From NCBI GenBank assembly GCA_938003875.1, contig CALKWO010000092.1, forward strand, positions 1 through 18,090: a stretch of DNA of 18,090 nucleotides. The letters are read 5' to 3'. Numbering within the stretch: position 1 is the first letter of the stretch; the number at the start of each line of letters is the position of its first letter. Made by a program: the position numbers and the translations under genes. Source of the stretch: an uncultured bacterium. GTDB lineage: Bacteria; Planctomycetota; Uabimicrobiia; Uabimicrobiales; JABWCH01. This document shows positions 9,301-16,161 of this stretch, one piece after another. Below the pieces are notes generated by a model that ran no database searches, was not told the origin of the DNA, and saw only the letters and a program-made list of their open reading frames with translations.

Positions 9301-10677
9301 AAATTCAGCCCTGACGATAAATTCCTGGCAATAGGAGATGAAGTGGTAAAAGTATGGGATACAGAAAAAAAAGAATTCCACTCTCAACTCTTGGAAACCA
9401 GAATGGGGTTAATATCCAAAAGTCAATACGTACAAAATTATGGGATTGCACAAGGGACTGTAATGTCTTTGGAATGGAGTTTGGACAGCCAGAAAGTAGG
9501 ATATATCATTAAAAATGAAATGCAGTCCGCTATTGGCTATACTGTGCAGGTATGGGATGTCCCTCTAAGAACTTATGACCGCCAATTTTTTCAGGAACCT
9601 GTCATTGCTCTTTCTGACGATCTAAAAAATGTTTTGTATCAACAAGATGGAAATACCTCGATAGGGAAGATAGATTGGACAAAAGAAAAGGTTATAGGTA
9701 GAAATGAAAATAAGGAAATAGATATGTCTGAAGAATCTTTTCCGAAACACCCCAAAGTACTTCAAAATCATCTTTTGAATTGTTTGACTTTTAACCATGC
9801 AAAAACTCTAATAGCAGGTGTGTGGAAAGATCATATTATCGTATTTTCTTCTATTAGCGCAAGCGAGATGATGCGATTTCCAATAGAAAATACACAAAAT
9901 ATACAAGCTTTAGCTTTCAGTAAAGATGACAACCTTTTGGCAGCAGGCTTTCTGGATGGGGCAGTCAAGGTATGGAGTATGGAAAAAGAGAAAAGGGCTT
10001 ATCCTTCTGAGATGGTATTTCCGTCTTGGGGAAAAACATTGGTAAATCAGAAGGAGTGCCCCAAGTCTCATGGCTCTCGCTTTGACTATCTTGTCGGGAT
10101 ACCAGGATGGTTTTGGGAATATGCTGTAAAAAAAGCCCCAAAATATATGACGAAATTTTTCTTCGGAGGTGAAGTGACAGAAACATTGGAGGTCTTGTTG
10201 CAAAATTCTATAAGCGATGATTTTTGGAAGCTGCCAGATAATAAAGCAGACATCGCCTCTCTTCAAGAGAAAAAAGCAGACGAAAATAAGGAAGAAAAGT
10301 CAAATACTTCTGAGCCAGAAAAGCTCTCTTTTTATGTAAAAGAAATCCCTTTAAAGAATCATAAGGCGGCTTTAGTCCAACTCGCAGGACCTATTAACAC
10401 CTATACATCGCAAGTATGTGAAAAGCAATTGCTGGAATATTTCCAGCAAGGCATGAAAGACCAGATTTTGGTTTTTTCCGAGGTAAGCTATATAAACAGT
10501 ATAGGAATGGGACTTTTGGTTAAAATGACAGAGGAATTCCAGAAAAAAGGCGGAAGTATCAAGATAGTAAAAGTATCAGACAAAATCAAGTCTCTTTTCA
10601 ATATGCTGGGCTTAATTCCGTTGTTAAAAATTTATGCAACAGAAAAAGAAGCCATAGAAACTTATGAGAATCCATAG
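6397..10677 (+). CDS. serine/threonine protein kinase with WD40 propeller and C-terminal STAS domain
   Basis: This 1426-residue Hanks-type kinase has every catalytic feature: glycine loop GKGGMG (129-134), VAIK lysine 151, HRDLKPHN with catalytic D243, DFG D261, GTPAYMSPE with E290, and DIYSLG D302. The order is: disordered N-terminus (1-115), kinase (about 120-385), membrane helix (408-432), charged coiled coil (432-502), at least ten WD40-like units (about 545-1215; clearest is DDRAVKIWNLETGE then SYDKTVKLWDAETGK), and a STAS domain (about 1310-1422). The STAS part has INSIGMG, whose S1368 aligns with the phosphorylated serine of SpoIIAA. ATG 6397 is preferred over the in-frame ATG at 6343 because AAGGA (6387-6391) precedes it and the earlier start overlaps the previous gene. 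It probably phosphorylates proteins in response to an envelope signal. Last gene of the cassette. Confidence 0.9.
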   Translation: MNQNNNIHQNSEVKNYDRDLPSIQPQDTVWKKYLIPERKNFPSMGNKIEIVENSSIEDNELPEEDTVKIEESVIPDLTTKKIVESENPMPEKRDRSCAKSQEPLVHPKKQPVLLPGASLEHYNIESELGKGGMGVVYKAWDIKLHRTVAIKLVLNSINIHEREIARFLQEARLTAQLQHPNIVQIFEVGEKPKPYFVMEYIEGKTLKALNQQGKITLKNVVPLFILCARAIQAAHEKGIIHRDLKPHNIMVMKNFIPKIMDFGLAKQQNTQEGLSKSGDIMGTPAYMSPEQAMGEIVDIRSDIYSLGATLYESLVGRPPYQGETNINILSQVINSKCEPIRPRAMNPNIHPDLEAICLKSLEKNILQRYSSAEEMAEDLQNFLENRPIKAQPVTNLRRFQKLVMRNKAVSFSVVLLFLSLIVGITVSTFLWWKAEESKKSEIIQRQIAQDNEKKAEIEKEKAKSMQIKTEESRKMQEKDAYMAKIQLAKIALAKAQEAHERREWRQSGILCGACLQFVMNLSGDEAEELRRQADDLLLSAFLKYGLIWVKEMNVIGGLVGAKLHKDGRTLMIPNNSFSNSYFRFYDLVSGEYHETVKIKDAMFFEGITQDGEIAYGAGDKNHKVWDVASGKCLHTFETEIKFDEKILANNSIILLCSKNSMEIWDRSAGISKKYLHDISNYTNVAISHDSLFIAFATQDKILVIWDIQKQKSVQKFKINLDDSCLIFSPDGKNIVLGGKDGKILVCNISKHPKLLHNLHYHSAAIVALAFMDNSILVSASESIDARKNKDRTIKIYDLLSGQTLASMENNFRNAFMRKYNTLDLHVNPDTKQIVYSFEEGARDPDTIGAGCGFNMVVVRDISALLSKTPKCVYQGKQHNGCIRSLCFSASRKNILSAGDDRAVKIWNLETGEKKQIGEHADVVSCVVFSNSGKWIASGSYDKTVKLWDAETGKIVWTLQDNLSTVHNLKFSPDDKFLAIGDEVVKVWDTEKKEFHSQLLETRMGLISKSQYVQNYGIAQGTVMSLEWSLDSQKVGYIIKNEMQSAIGYTVQVWDVPLRTYDRQFFQEPVIALSDDLKNVLYQQDGNTSIGKIDWTKEKVIGRNENKEIDMSEESFPKHPKVLQNHLLNCLTFNHAKTLIAGVWKDHIIVFSSISASEMMRFPIENTQNIQALAFSKDDNLLAAGFLDGAVKVWSMEKEKRAYPSEMVFPSWGKTLVNQKECPKSHGSRFDYLVGIPGWFWEYAVKKAPKYMTKFFFGGEVTETLEVLLQNSISDDFWKLPDNKADIASLQEKKADENKEEKSNTSEPEKLSFYVKEIPLKNHKAALVQLAGPINTYTSQVCEKQLLEYFQQGMKDQILVFSEVSYINSIGMGLLVKMTEEFQKKGGSIKIVKVSDKIKSLFNMLGLIPLLKIYATEKEAIETYENP

Positions 10678-10680
10678 GGG

Positions 10681-10756
10681 CTCTATCAAATCAAAGGCGA
10701 TGGGCTATGCTCCTGTAGAGGAGGAAATTGTTGTGCCTGGAGGAGGCATGGATCCT
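10681..10756 (+). pseudogene. remnant of a PEGA-repeat gene
   Basis: These 76 bases match 3454-3529 (PEGA repeat 1) at 70 of 76 positions, with no gap. They encode KAMGYAPVEEEIVVPGGGMDP against KAMGYAPAEKEIVVPGGGMEP, the same frame as the intact gene, then drift into unrelated sequence. They begin three bases after the kinase stop, just as the intact PEGA gene follows a kinase-tail scrap. About 360 bases (the start and membrane helix of the gene) have been deleted between the two matches. A short open frame through here (ATG 10664 to 10867) is not a real gene. Confidence 0.85.
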
Positions 10757-10825
10757 AAGGAATCGGAATTAAATAAGTTCCCCATTTACTGTATAGGAAA
10801 TTATAGTTTTGTCTTAATCTTAATC

Positions 10826-11032
10826 GGGCGTAACTGGTATTGCGCTCAAGCAGAGACTTCAGTGTAACCAATATTTTTCACCACGAAGGACGCGAAGAAC
10901 ACGAAGGAAAAAAGGGAAATAATATTTTTTGTATTTTTTTTCGTGTTCTTCGTGTTCTTTCCTTCGTGTTCTTCGTGTTATAAGCCTTAGTATTAAAGAC
11001 ATTCTTAACACAGCTCAACAACGGTTACGCCC
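10826..11032. repeat. nested inverted repeat, downstream flank of the cassette
   Basis: The outer arms are GGGCGTAAC (10826-10834) and GTTACGCCC (11024-11032). The inner arms are built from CACGAAG-type units: left arm from 10880 with CACGAAGGA, CGCGAAGAA, CACGAAGGA, and right arm 10941-10980 with the complementary TTCGTGTTC units. The plan, specific outer arms around imperfect inner arms of about 9-base units, is the same as at 1934-2065, though the sequences differ. A T run follows the right outer arm (11033-11038), so the structure might also help terminate the kinase transcript, although its loop is very long. Confidence 0.7.
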
Positions 11033-11079
11033 TTTTTTATTAGCACATACAAATTTTAGAAATTTTTGATACTTTTTTC

Positions 11080-11108
11080 TTGACATCTCTCACGATTCAT
11101 TGTATGAT
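11080..11108 (+). promoter_or_regulatory. strong sigma-70 type promoter
   Basis: A perfect TTGACA (11080-11085) is followed after exactly 17 bases by TATGAT (11103-11108), five of six to the consensus. The start of transcription would be near 11115. The next gene is the polA-like gene at 11481, so either the leader is unusually long or a small RNA is made here. Confidence 0.6.
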
Positions 11109-11392
11109 ACAAAGCATCATTAAATTCCTCATTTTTTGGCGACATCTCTTATTCCTTTCCCTGCTTGGTAATAAACCAGGGATACAATATTGTTGGTCTA
11201 TATTTTTATTCACTAGCGATTAAGTTTAAATCCAGTAGCATCCCATAAGGCAGCAAATCTTGTCTATCAAATAACTTCTATTTTAATCTCTTTTTATCAA
11301 AATTTTATACTTATGGCTTATTGAAATTTATCTCAATCCTAACCATCTCAACTCTTCGAACCTTACATCATGCTATGATTTATAGCAATTGC

Positions 11393-11407
11393 ATTCTATA
11401 ATAGAAT
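11393..11407 (+). promoter_or_regulatory. palindrome over a possible second -10 box
   Basis: ATTCTAT-A-ATAGAAT is a 15-base perfect palindrome around one central base and contains TATAAT (11397-11402). No convincing -35 box lies 16-18 bases upstream; that position is taken by the small hairpin at 11371-11387. It may be a repressor site on a proximal promoter of the polA-like gene. Confidence 0.3.
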
Positions 11408-11480
11408 AGATTTCCATTCTGATATGTACTTTATTTGCACAATCTGATTTTGCCACCTTGAACCTAGGATTTTATATTCT

Positions 11481-13931
11481 ATGTCTGAAGCTTTTTATAT
11501 TATTGATGGATATGCTTATAGCTATCAATCCTTTTATGCTTTGTCAGGACTTTACTCACCAGAAGGTAAGCCAACCAACGCAATCTATGGCTTTCTCAAG
11601 ATGATTTACAAAATTCTTGAAGAAAAGCAGCCTCAATATCTTGCTGTTTGTTTTGACCTTCCTTCTCCTGTTTTCCGTAGCCAGATTTTTACAGCATACA
11701 AAGCCAATAGAAAACCTATGCCAGAGGATATGCGGGAGCAAATTGGCATAATCAAAGAAGTTCTGTCTGCTTATCCTATTGCTATCTTGGAACAAGAAGG
11801 CTTTGAAGCAGATGATCTTATGGCGACCTTGGCAAGACATGCCCATGATAAAGGCATAGATGTCTATCTGGTAACGCCAGATAAAGATATTGCACAAGTT
11901 CTCAAGCAAGGAATCCAGATATTTGATCCCAAAAAAAATCTTATCATAGAATCTAAAGACATTTTGGAAAAATACCAGATTCCCCCTGAAAATTTGTCGG
12001 ACTATTTTGCTCTGATAGGAGATAAGATAGACAATATTCCAGGAGTCAATGGAATAGGTCCTAAAAAAGCAGTGCAATTGCTACAGGATTGGAAGTCGCT
12101 GGAAAATCTTTATCAAAACCTGGATAAAATAGAACCCGATAAGGTAAAAAAATGCCTGGAAACATACAGAGAAGATGCTTTTCTATCTAAAAGACTTTTT
12201 TCTATCCAGGATAATGTGGAAATTTCTTTTGGTTTAGAAAATTATAAAGTACGGGAAAAAAATTCAGAAAAATTGCTTATTTTATATAAAAAATTAGGGT
12301 TTGTGTCCCTTATCAAAGAGATTTTAGAATCCATTCCAGTAAAAAATCTATATCCTGCCAAAAGGATCACCCAGGAACATGAGCTAGAGGAAATATTGGC
12401 AGAATTGAAAGAACAATCTTCCTTCACGATTGCCATAGAAAATGAGCCAGAGCAGAGTTGCTGGGAGAAAAAAATTTCCACTATATCCTTAGGATGGGGT
12501 GAAAACAAAGTAGTTTATATAGAATGCAATAGCAGGGGATTAGAGAAAGAAAAAGTTTTAGAGATACTCCATCCTGTCCTATCGCAAGGCCCTGAAAAAA
12601 ATGCCTATAGCTTGAAAGAAATCTATACTTGCTTTGCTACACAGGGAGTATTTTTAGAACCTTTGGGCTTCGATATTTCTCTTGCTTCTTATATTTTAGA
12701 GCCTACAGATAAACCTTTGAAGTTAGAAAATTTATGCCTCAACTATCTTGGAGAGGCAATGCCTGCTCTATTACCAGAGAACAAAGAGGAATATTGGGGA
12801 GCTTATTTGAATTTGCTCATAAAGCTGGAAAAGCAAATGTCTCTTAGCCTCACAGAAAAGGGACTTTTTGGAATACTCCAACAAAAGCAAATTCCTTTAA
12901 TTCCCATAGTTTCAGAAATGGAAAGACTGGGAATTCTTCTTTCCAGAGAGGCCTTACAAAGGGATATGCAATCCTTAAGAGAGAAGGTATCTGCTTTCGA
13001 AAAAAAGATTTACGAACTTGCAGGAGAAAAATTTGCCATCAATAGCATAAAAAAAATAGCCTATATATTGTTTGAAAAATTACAACTTCCTAAAACCAAA
13101 AAAACAAAAACAGGCTATACTGTGAGTGTCCCTGCTTTAGAAGAGTTAGCCAAATATCATGAACTCCCAGGCCTGATTGTGAAATATAAAGAATTAGAAA
13201 AAGTAGAAAATTTTTATCATGATCATTTTTTTTCTTGGATACACTCGAAAACCAGTCGGATTCATCCTCAATATTTTCCCAATAGAAGCATTACAGGCCA
13301 GATTGTTTCTTCTGCGCCTGACATAGAAAAAATAGAAAAGGATATTCCTTCTGTCTTTATTGCTTCTTCCGCTCATATCTTTGTAAAAGCACAATACAAT
13401 CAGATAGAGTTACGATTGCTTGCTCATTTCGCTCATTCCTATGCTTTGGAACAAGATATCCAAAATAATTCTGTATCACAAGAAAATAGCATAGTAGAAT
13501 GGATTGATAAACATGCACATCAATACAAAGAAGTCCAGGAATTTATGGATCAAAGTATAAAAAAAGCCGAACAAGAAAAGTGTGTAATAACTATATCCCA
13601 AAAATCTTGCTCAATTCCAGAAATCGCCTCTTCTCAAAAAGAATTAAAAAAGAATGCACAAGATTTCTATTGGAAAGTACTTTTAGAAGGTTCAGCATGG
13701 GATATACAGAAAGACGCTATGATTCGAATTCATAAGAGAAGAGAAGAAGAAATGATTGCTTTCTTTTCTTTTTGTTCTATTACCCATGCATTAATATTCG
13801 AAGTTATAGAAGAAGAAAAAGAAAAATTTTGTTCTCTGGTCGGTGAGGAAATGGAAAAAGCAGCCTCTGCTTTTTTGTCTTTACCTATAGATATAGTTTA
13901 TGGAAAAAATTGGGAACAATTGCAGAAATAG
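11481..13931 (+). CDS. polA: PolA-family protein: intact 5' nuclease, degenerate polymerase domain
   Basis: This 816-residue protein is collinear with DNA polymerase I. The 5' nuclease domain (1-290) keeps all eight metal-binding acids: D9, D59, E109, D111, D112, D134, D136, D181 and D184 lie in IIDG, CFDL, FEADD, TPDKD and GDKIDNIPG. The 3'-5' exonuclease region (about 310-480) lacks most of its acids, as in Taq. In the polymerase region, motif A reads KAQYNQIELRLLAHF, so Q638 replaces the catalytic aspartate. Motif C reads SITHALIFEV, so T-H-A (768-770) replaces His-Asp-Glu. TGR is TGQ. The O-helix with its Arg, Lys, Phe and Tyr is missing: motifs A and C are 131 residues apart here versus 177 in E. 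coli. The C-terminal helices still align (SAWDIQKDAMIRIHKR, YGKNWEQL). It should process flaps or RNA primers but not synthesise DNA. Only a weak AGGA (11466-11469) precedes ATG 11481. Confidence 0.9.
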   Translation: MSEAFYIIDGYAYSYQSFYALSGLYSPEGKPTNAIYGFLKMIYKILEEKQPQYLAVCFDLPSPVFRSQIFTAYKANRKPMPEDMREQIGIIKEVLSAYPIAILEQEGFEADDLMATLARHAHDKGIDVYLVTPDKDIAQVLKQGIQIFDPKKNLIIESKDILEKYQIPPENLSDYFALIGDKIDNIPGVNGIGPKKAVQLLQDWKSLENLYQNLDKIEPDKVKKCLETYREDAFLSKRLFSIQDNVEISFGLENYKVREKNSEKLLILYKKLGFVSLIKEILESIPVKNLYPAKRITQEHELEEILAELKEQSSFTIAIENEPEQSCWEKKISTISLGWGENKVVYIECNSRGLEKEKVLEILHPVLSQGPEKNAYSLKEIYTCFATQGVFLEPLGFDISLASYILEPTDKPLKLENLCLNYLGEAMPALLPENKEEYWGAYLNLLIKLEKQMSLSLTEKGLFGILQQKQIPLIPIVSEMERLGILLSREALQRDMQSLREKVSAFEKKIYELAGEKFAINSIKKIAYILFEKLQLPKTKKTKTGYTVSVPALEELAKYHELPGLIVKYKELEKVENFYHDHFFSWIHSKTSRIHPQYFPNRSITGQIVSSAPDIEKIEKDIPSVFIASSAHIFVKAQYNQIELRLLAHFAHSYALEQDIQNNSVSQENSIVEWIDKHAHQYKEVQEFMDQSIKKAEQEKCVITISQKSCSIPEIASSQKELKKNAQDFYWKVLLEGSAWDIQKDAMIRIHKRREEEMIAFFSFCSITHALIFEVIEEEKEKFCSLVGEEMEKAASAFLSLPIDIVYGKNWEQLQK

Positions 13932-13937
13932 AATACC

Positions 13938-14591
13938 ATGAAAACGACAAGCGAACTTTTAGAACAAAAAAAGAATCTTTTTATCGTGGGATTGATGGGC
14001 GGAATCGCCTCAGGCAAAAGCACAGTAGGGAAAATGTTTCAAAAATTAGGCTCTGAACTTGTTGAAGCAGATAAAATAGCTCACAGAATACTGGAATATA
14101 AAGTTGTAAAAAAAAATATCGTAGATATATGGGGTGAGAGTTTGCTTGTAGAAGACAAGATAGACAGAAAAGCTTTAGGCAAGATTGTATTCAACCAAAG
14201 CACAGAGCTTACCAGGCTGGAAAAAATCATTCATCCTGTTTTGAGAAAACGTATTTTTCAAAAATTGAAACATCTCTCCCAAAAAAATAAAAAAATCGTT
14301 GTGCTGGACATAGCACTTTTGTGGGAAAATGGCTTAAAAGAAATTTGCGATATTCTTGTCTTTGTAGACACTCCCCTATCTGTAAGGAAAAAACGCGCGT
14401 CTAACAATAGAAATTGGAAAGAATCGGAAGTCCCGATACGAGAACAATTTCAAGAATCTATTGATGTCAAAAAAAAAGCTGCCCATTTTGTTATTCAAAA
14501 TAAAGGCGATATTTCCCAGACATGGGAAAATGTAAACAATCTTTGGAAAATTATTGTAGAAAAAAGTAAGGAATACGGCTTGTGCAGTTGA
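13938..14591 (+). CDS. coaE: dephospho-CoA kinase
   Basis: This enzyme catalyses the last step of coenzyme A synthesis, ATP-dependent phosphorylation of the 3' hydroxyl of dephospho-CoA, in the cytosol. The 217 residues are close to the usual length. Visible motifs are the P-loop GGIASGKST (21-29), VEADKIAH with D45 in the usual catalytic position, IHPVLR, the LDIALLWENG stretch after the CoA-binding region, and the lid with paired arginines (KKRASNNRNW). The end has AAHFVIQNKGD, typical of the family. It starts six bases after the polA-like stop with no clear ribosome binding site, so translation is probably coupled to that gene. An N-terminal extension of about ten residues precedes the first strand. 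Confidence 0.93.
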   Translation: MKTTSELLEQKKNLFIVGLMGGIASGKSTVGKMFQKLGSELVEADKIAHRILEYKVVKKNIVDIWGESLLVEDKIDRKALGKIVFNQSTELTRLEKIIHPVLRKRIFQKLKHLSQKNKKIVVLDIALLWENGLKEICDILVFVDTPLSVRKKRASNNRNWKESEVPIREQFQESIDVKKKAAHFVIQNKGDISQTWENVNNLWKIIVEKSKEYGLCS

Positions 14592-14644
14592 AAAGCCTTT
14601 AGTCTTTGGACTGAAATGCATATATATATCAGACCAGGTAACAC

Positions 14645-14661
14645 CCAGGCAACAGCCTAGG
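14645..14661 (+). promoter_or_regulatory. small hairpin in the rho leader
   Basis: CCAGGC, AACA loop, GCCTAGG can pair with one bulged base, about 23 bases before the rho ribosome binding site. A second small hairpin (TTTAGTC/GACTGAAA) lies near 14598-14616. Rho genes are known to be autoregulated in their leaders in E. coli; that this holds here is inference. Confidence 0.25.
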
Positions 14662-14695
14662 TAAAAATTTAAAAACAATTATGTAGGAGGCATAT

Positions 14696-16105
14696 ATGGC
14701 ACCCAAAAATGATACATTAGAAGAGAAAAAGAAAAAAGCGGACCTCGTAGAAAAAATTCAAGTTTTAGAAAAATCAGCAGCAATGCAAATGGAGGACATC
14801 GATGAAGACCAGATCCAAAATGAAGATATGTATGAAACCCTGAAAAAGGGAGAATTGCATATTACTGAGCTTCAAAAAATGTCTATGGTCGAATTGCTCC
14901 ATACTGCAAAGCTCGAAGGGATTAAAGAATATACAGGCCTGAAGAAACAAGAGCTGATCTTTAAAATTTTAAAAGAAAGGGTAAAGCAGAACGGCTTAAT
15001 GTACGGAGAAGGCGTAGTAGAAGTTTTACCAGATGGATTTGGCTTTCTAAGATCTCCTGAATACAACTATCTGCCTTGCCCAGATGATATTTATATATCC
15101 CCTTCCCAAATTCGGCGATTTGGCATAAGAACTGGCTCTACAGTTTCTGGTCAGATACGCCCTCCCAAAGAAAACGAACGATACTTTGCTTTGCTCAGGG
15201 TAGAAGCTATCAACTATGAAGATCCAGATAAACTAACGGAAAAAAGCCTTTTTGATGACCTTACCCCTTTACATCCACAAGAAAGAATCATATTAGAAAC
15301 AGTTCCAACAGAAACCGATATGAGAATCATAGATCTCATTACTCCTATTGGTAAAGGCCAAAGAGGATTGATCGTTGCTCCTCCCAGAACAGGAAAAACC
15401 GTTCTTTTGCAAAAGATAGCCAATGCCATTACTCAAAACCATCCAGAAATATACCTGATTGTCTTGTTGATTGATGAAAGACCTGAGGAAGTAACAGATA
15501 TGCAAAGGTCTGTCAAAGGCGAAGTCATCAGCTCTACTTTCGACGAGCCAGCGAGTCGCCACATCCAGGTAGCAGAGATGGTAGTGGAAAAAGCAAAAAG
15601 AATGGTAGAATATGGTAAAGACGTAGCGATTCTTCTGGATTCCATCACAAGATTAGGCAGAGCATATAATAGCGAAGCACCACATTCTGGTAAGATATTG
15701 ACTGGTGGTATTGATGCCTCCGCTCTTCAGAAGCCTAAAAGATTTTTTGGTGCAGCCAGAAACATAGAAGAGGGCGGAAGTCTTACGATTCTAGCAACAG
15801 CCTTAATCGACACAGGAAGCAGGATGGATGAAGTGATTTTTGAAGAATTCAAAGGCACAGGCAACATGGAATTACACCTGGACAGACGATTGTCCGATAG
15901 AAGAATTTTCCCTGCTCTGGATATTCAGCTTTCAGGCACCAGAAAAGAAGAGCTTCTTGTAGATCCAGATGAATTAAAAAGAATGTGGATCCTGAGAAAA
16001 GTCCTGAATGAGCAAAAAGATAGTATCGATGCCATGGAAAAATTAAAAGAGCAAATCAGAAAAACAAGCAGCAACGCAGAATTCCTCATGTCTTTGAAAG
16101 TTTAA
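14696..16105 (+). CDS. rho: transcription termination factor Rho
   Basis: Rho is the hexameric RNA helicase that ends transcription at many genes. The 469 residues hold an acidic and basic N-terminal extension (1-50), the Rho N domain (about 60-105, MVELLHTAKLEGI), the cold-shock RNA-binding domain (about 105-180, GVVEVLPDGFGFLRSP), and the motor. The motor shows Walker A APPRTGKT, VLLIDERPEEVTDM, Walker B VAILLDSITRLGRAYN, Q-loop region GKILTGGIDASALQKPKRFF, and the arginine finger and C-terminal SGTRKEELL. All key residues are present. AGGAGG (14685-14690) lies five bases before the ATG. It lies 104 bases after coaE, in the order polA/coaE/rho that I recall from planctomycetes. Confidence 0.97.
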   Translation: MAPKNDTLEEKKKKADLVEKIQVLEKSAAMQMEDIDEDQIQNEDMYETLKKGELHITELQKMSMVELLHTAKLEGIKEYTGLKKQELIFKILKERVKQNGLMYGEGVVEVLPDGFGFLRSPEYNYLPCPDDIYISPSQIRRFGIRTGSTVSGQIRPPKENERYFALLRVEAINYEDPDKLTEKSLFDDLTPLHPQERIILETVPTETDMRIIDLITPIGKGQRGLIVAPPRTGKTVLLQKIANAITQNHPEIYLIVLLIDERPEEVTDMQRSVKGEVISSTFDEPASRHIQVAEMVVEKAKRMVEYGKDVAILLDSITRLGRAYNSEAPHSGKILTGGIDASALQKPKRFFGAARNIEEGGSLTILATALIDTGSRMDEVIFEEFKGTGNMELHLDRRLSDRRIFPALDIQLSGTRKEELLVDPDELKRMWILRKVLNEQKDSIDAMEKLKEQIRKTSSNAEFLMSLKV

Positions 16106-16114
16106 GACGAATTA

Positions 16115-16157
16115 TTTTCCTTAAATATCCTACAAGAGATTCACTCTTTAAGGAAAA
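16115..16157 (+). promoter_or_regulatory. hairpin covering the ribosome binding site of the next gene
   Basis: The perfect 11-base arms TTTTCCTTAAA (16115-16125) and TTTAAGGAAAA (16147-16157) enclose a 21-base loop. The right arm contains AAGGA (16150-16154), the ribosome binding site of the ATG at 16162. The hairpin would hide that site, and it lacks the GC-rich stem and T run of a normal terminator. Confidence 0.6.
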
Positions 16158-16161
16158 ATAT

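Larger units (their letters stand above)
11033..11480. other. intergenic leader region before polA-like gene
   Basis: No open frame of note lies here on either strand. The stretch holds a near-consensus promoter (11080-11108), a 9-base direct repeat GACATCTCT (11082-11090 and 11141-11149), a small hairpin TGCTAT/ATAGCA (11371-11387), and a palindrome over a TATAAT (11393-11407). The transcript leader would be about 365 bases. No known riboswitch was recognised. Confidence 0.5.

Noticed and set aside
10664..10867. Open frame of 67 codons after the kinase gene
   Set aside because: It starts inside the kinase 3' end in another frame, and its recognisable part is the PEGA scrap. It is a remnant, not a gene.
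10880..10980. CACGAAG units as a CRISPR array
   Set aside because: The units are about 9 bases, contiguous and arranged as an inverted repeat, with no spacers and no cas genes.
11024..11040. GTTACGCCC followed by a T run as an ordinary intrinsic terminator
   Set aside because: Its pairing arm is about 190 bases upstream, so it is not a normal short terminator hairpin. It is treated as part of the nested inverted repeat.
11556..12077. Minus-strand open frame of 173 codons
   Set aside because: It lies opposite the conserved 5' nuclease domain of the polA-like gene and is a shadow of that coding sequence.
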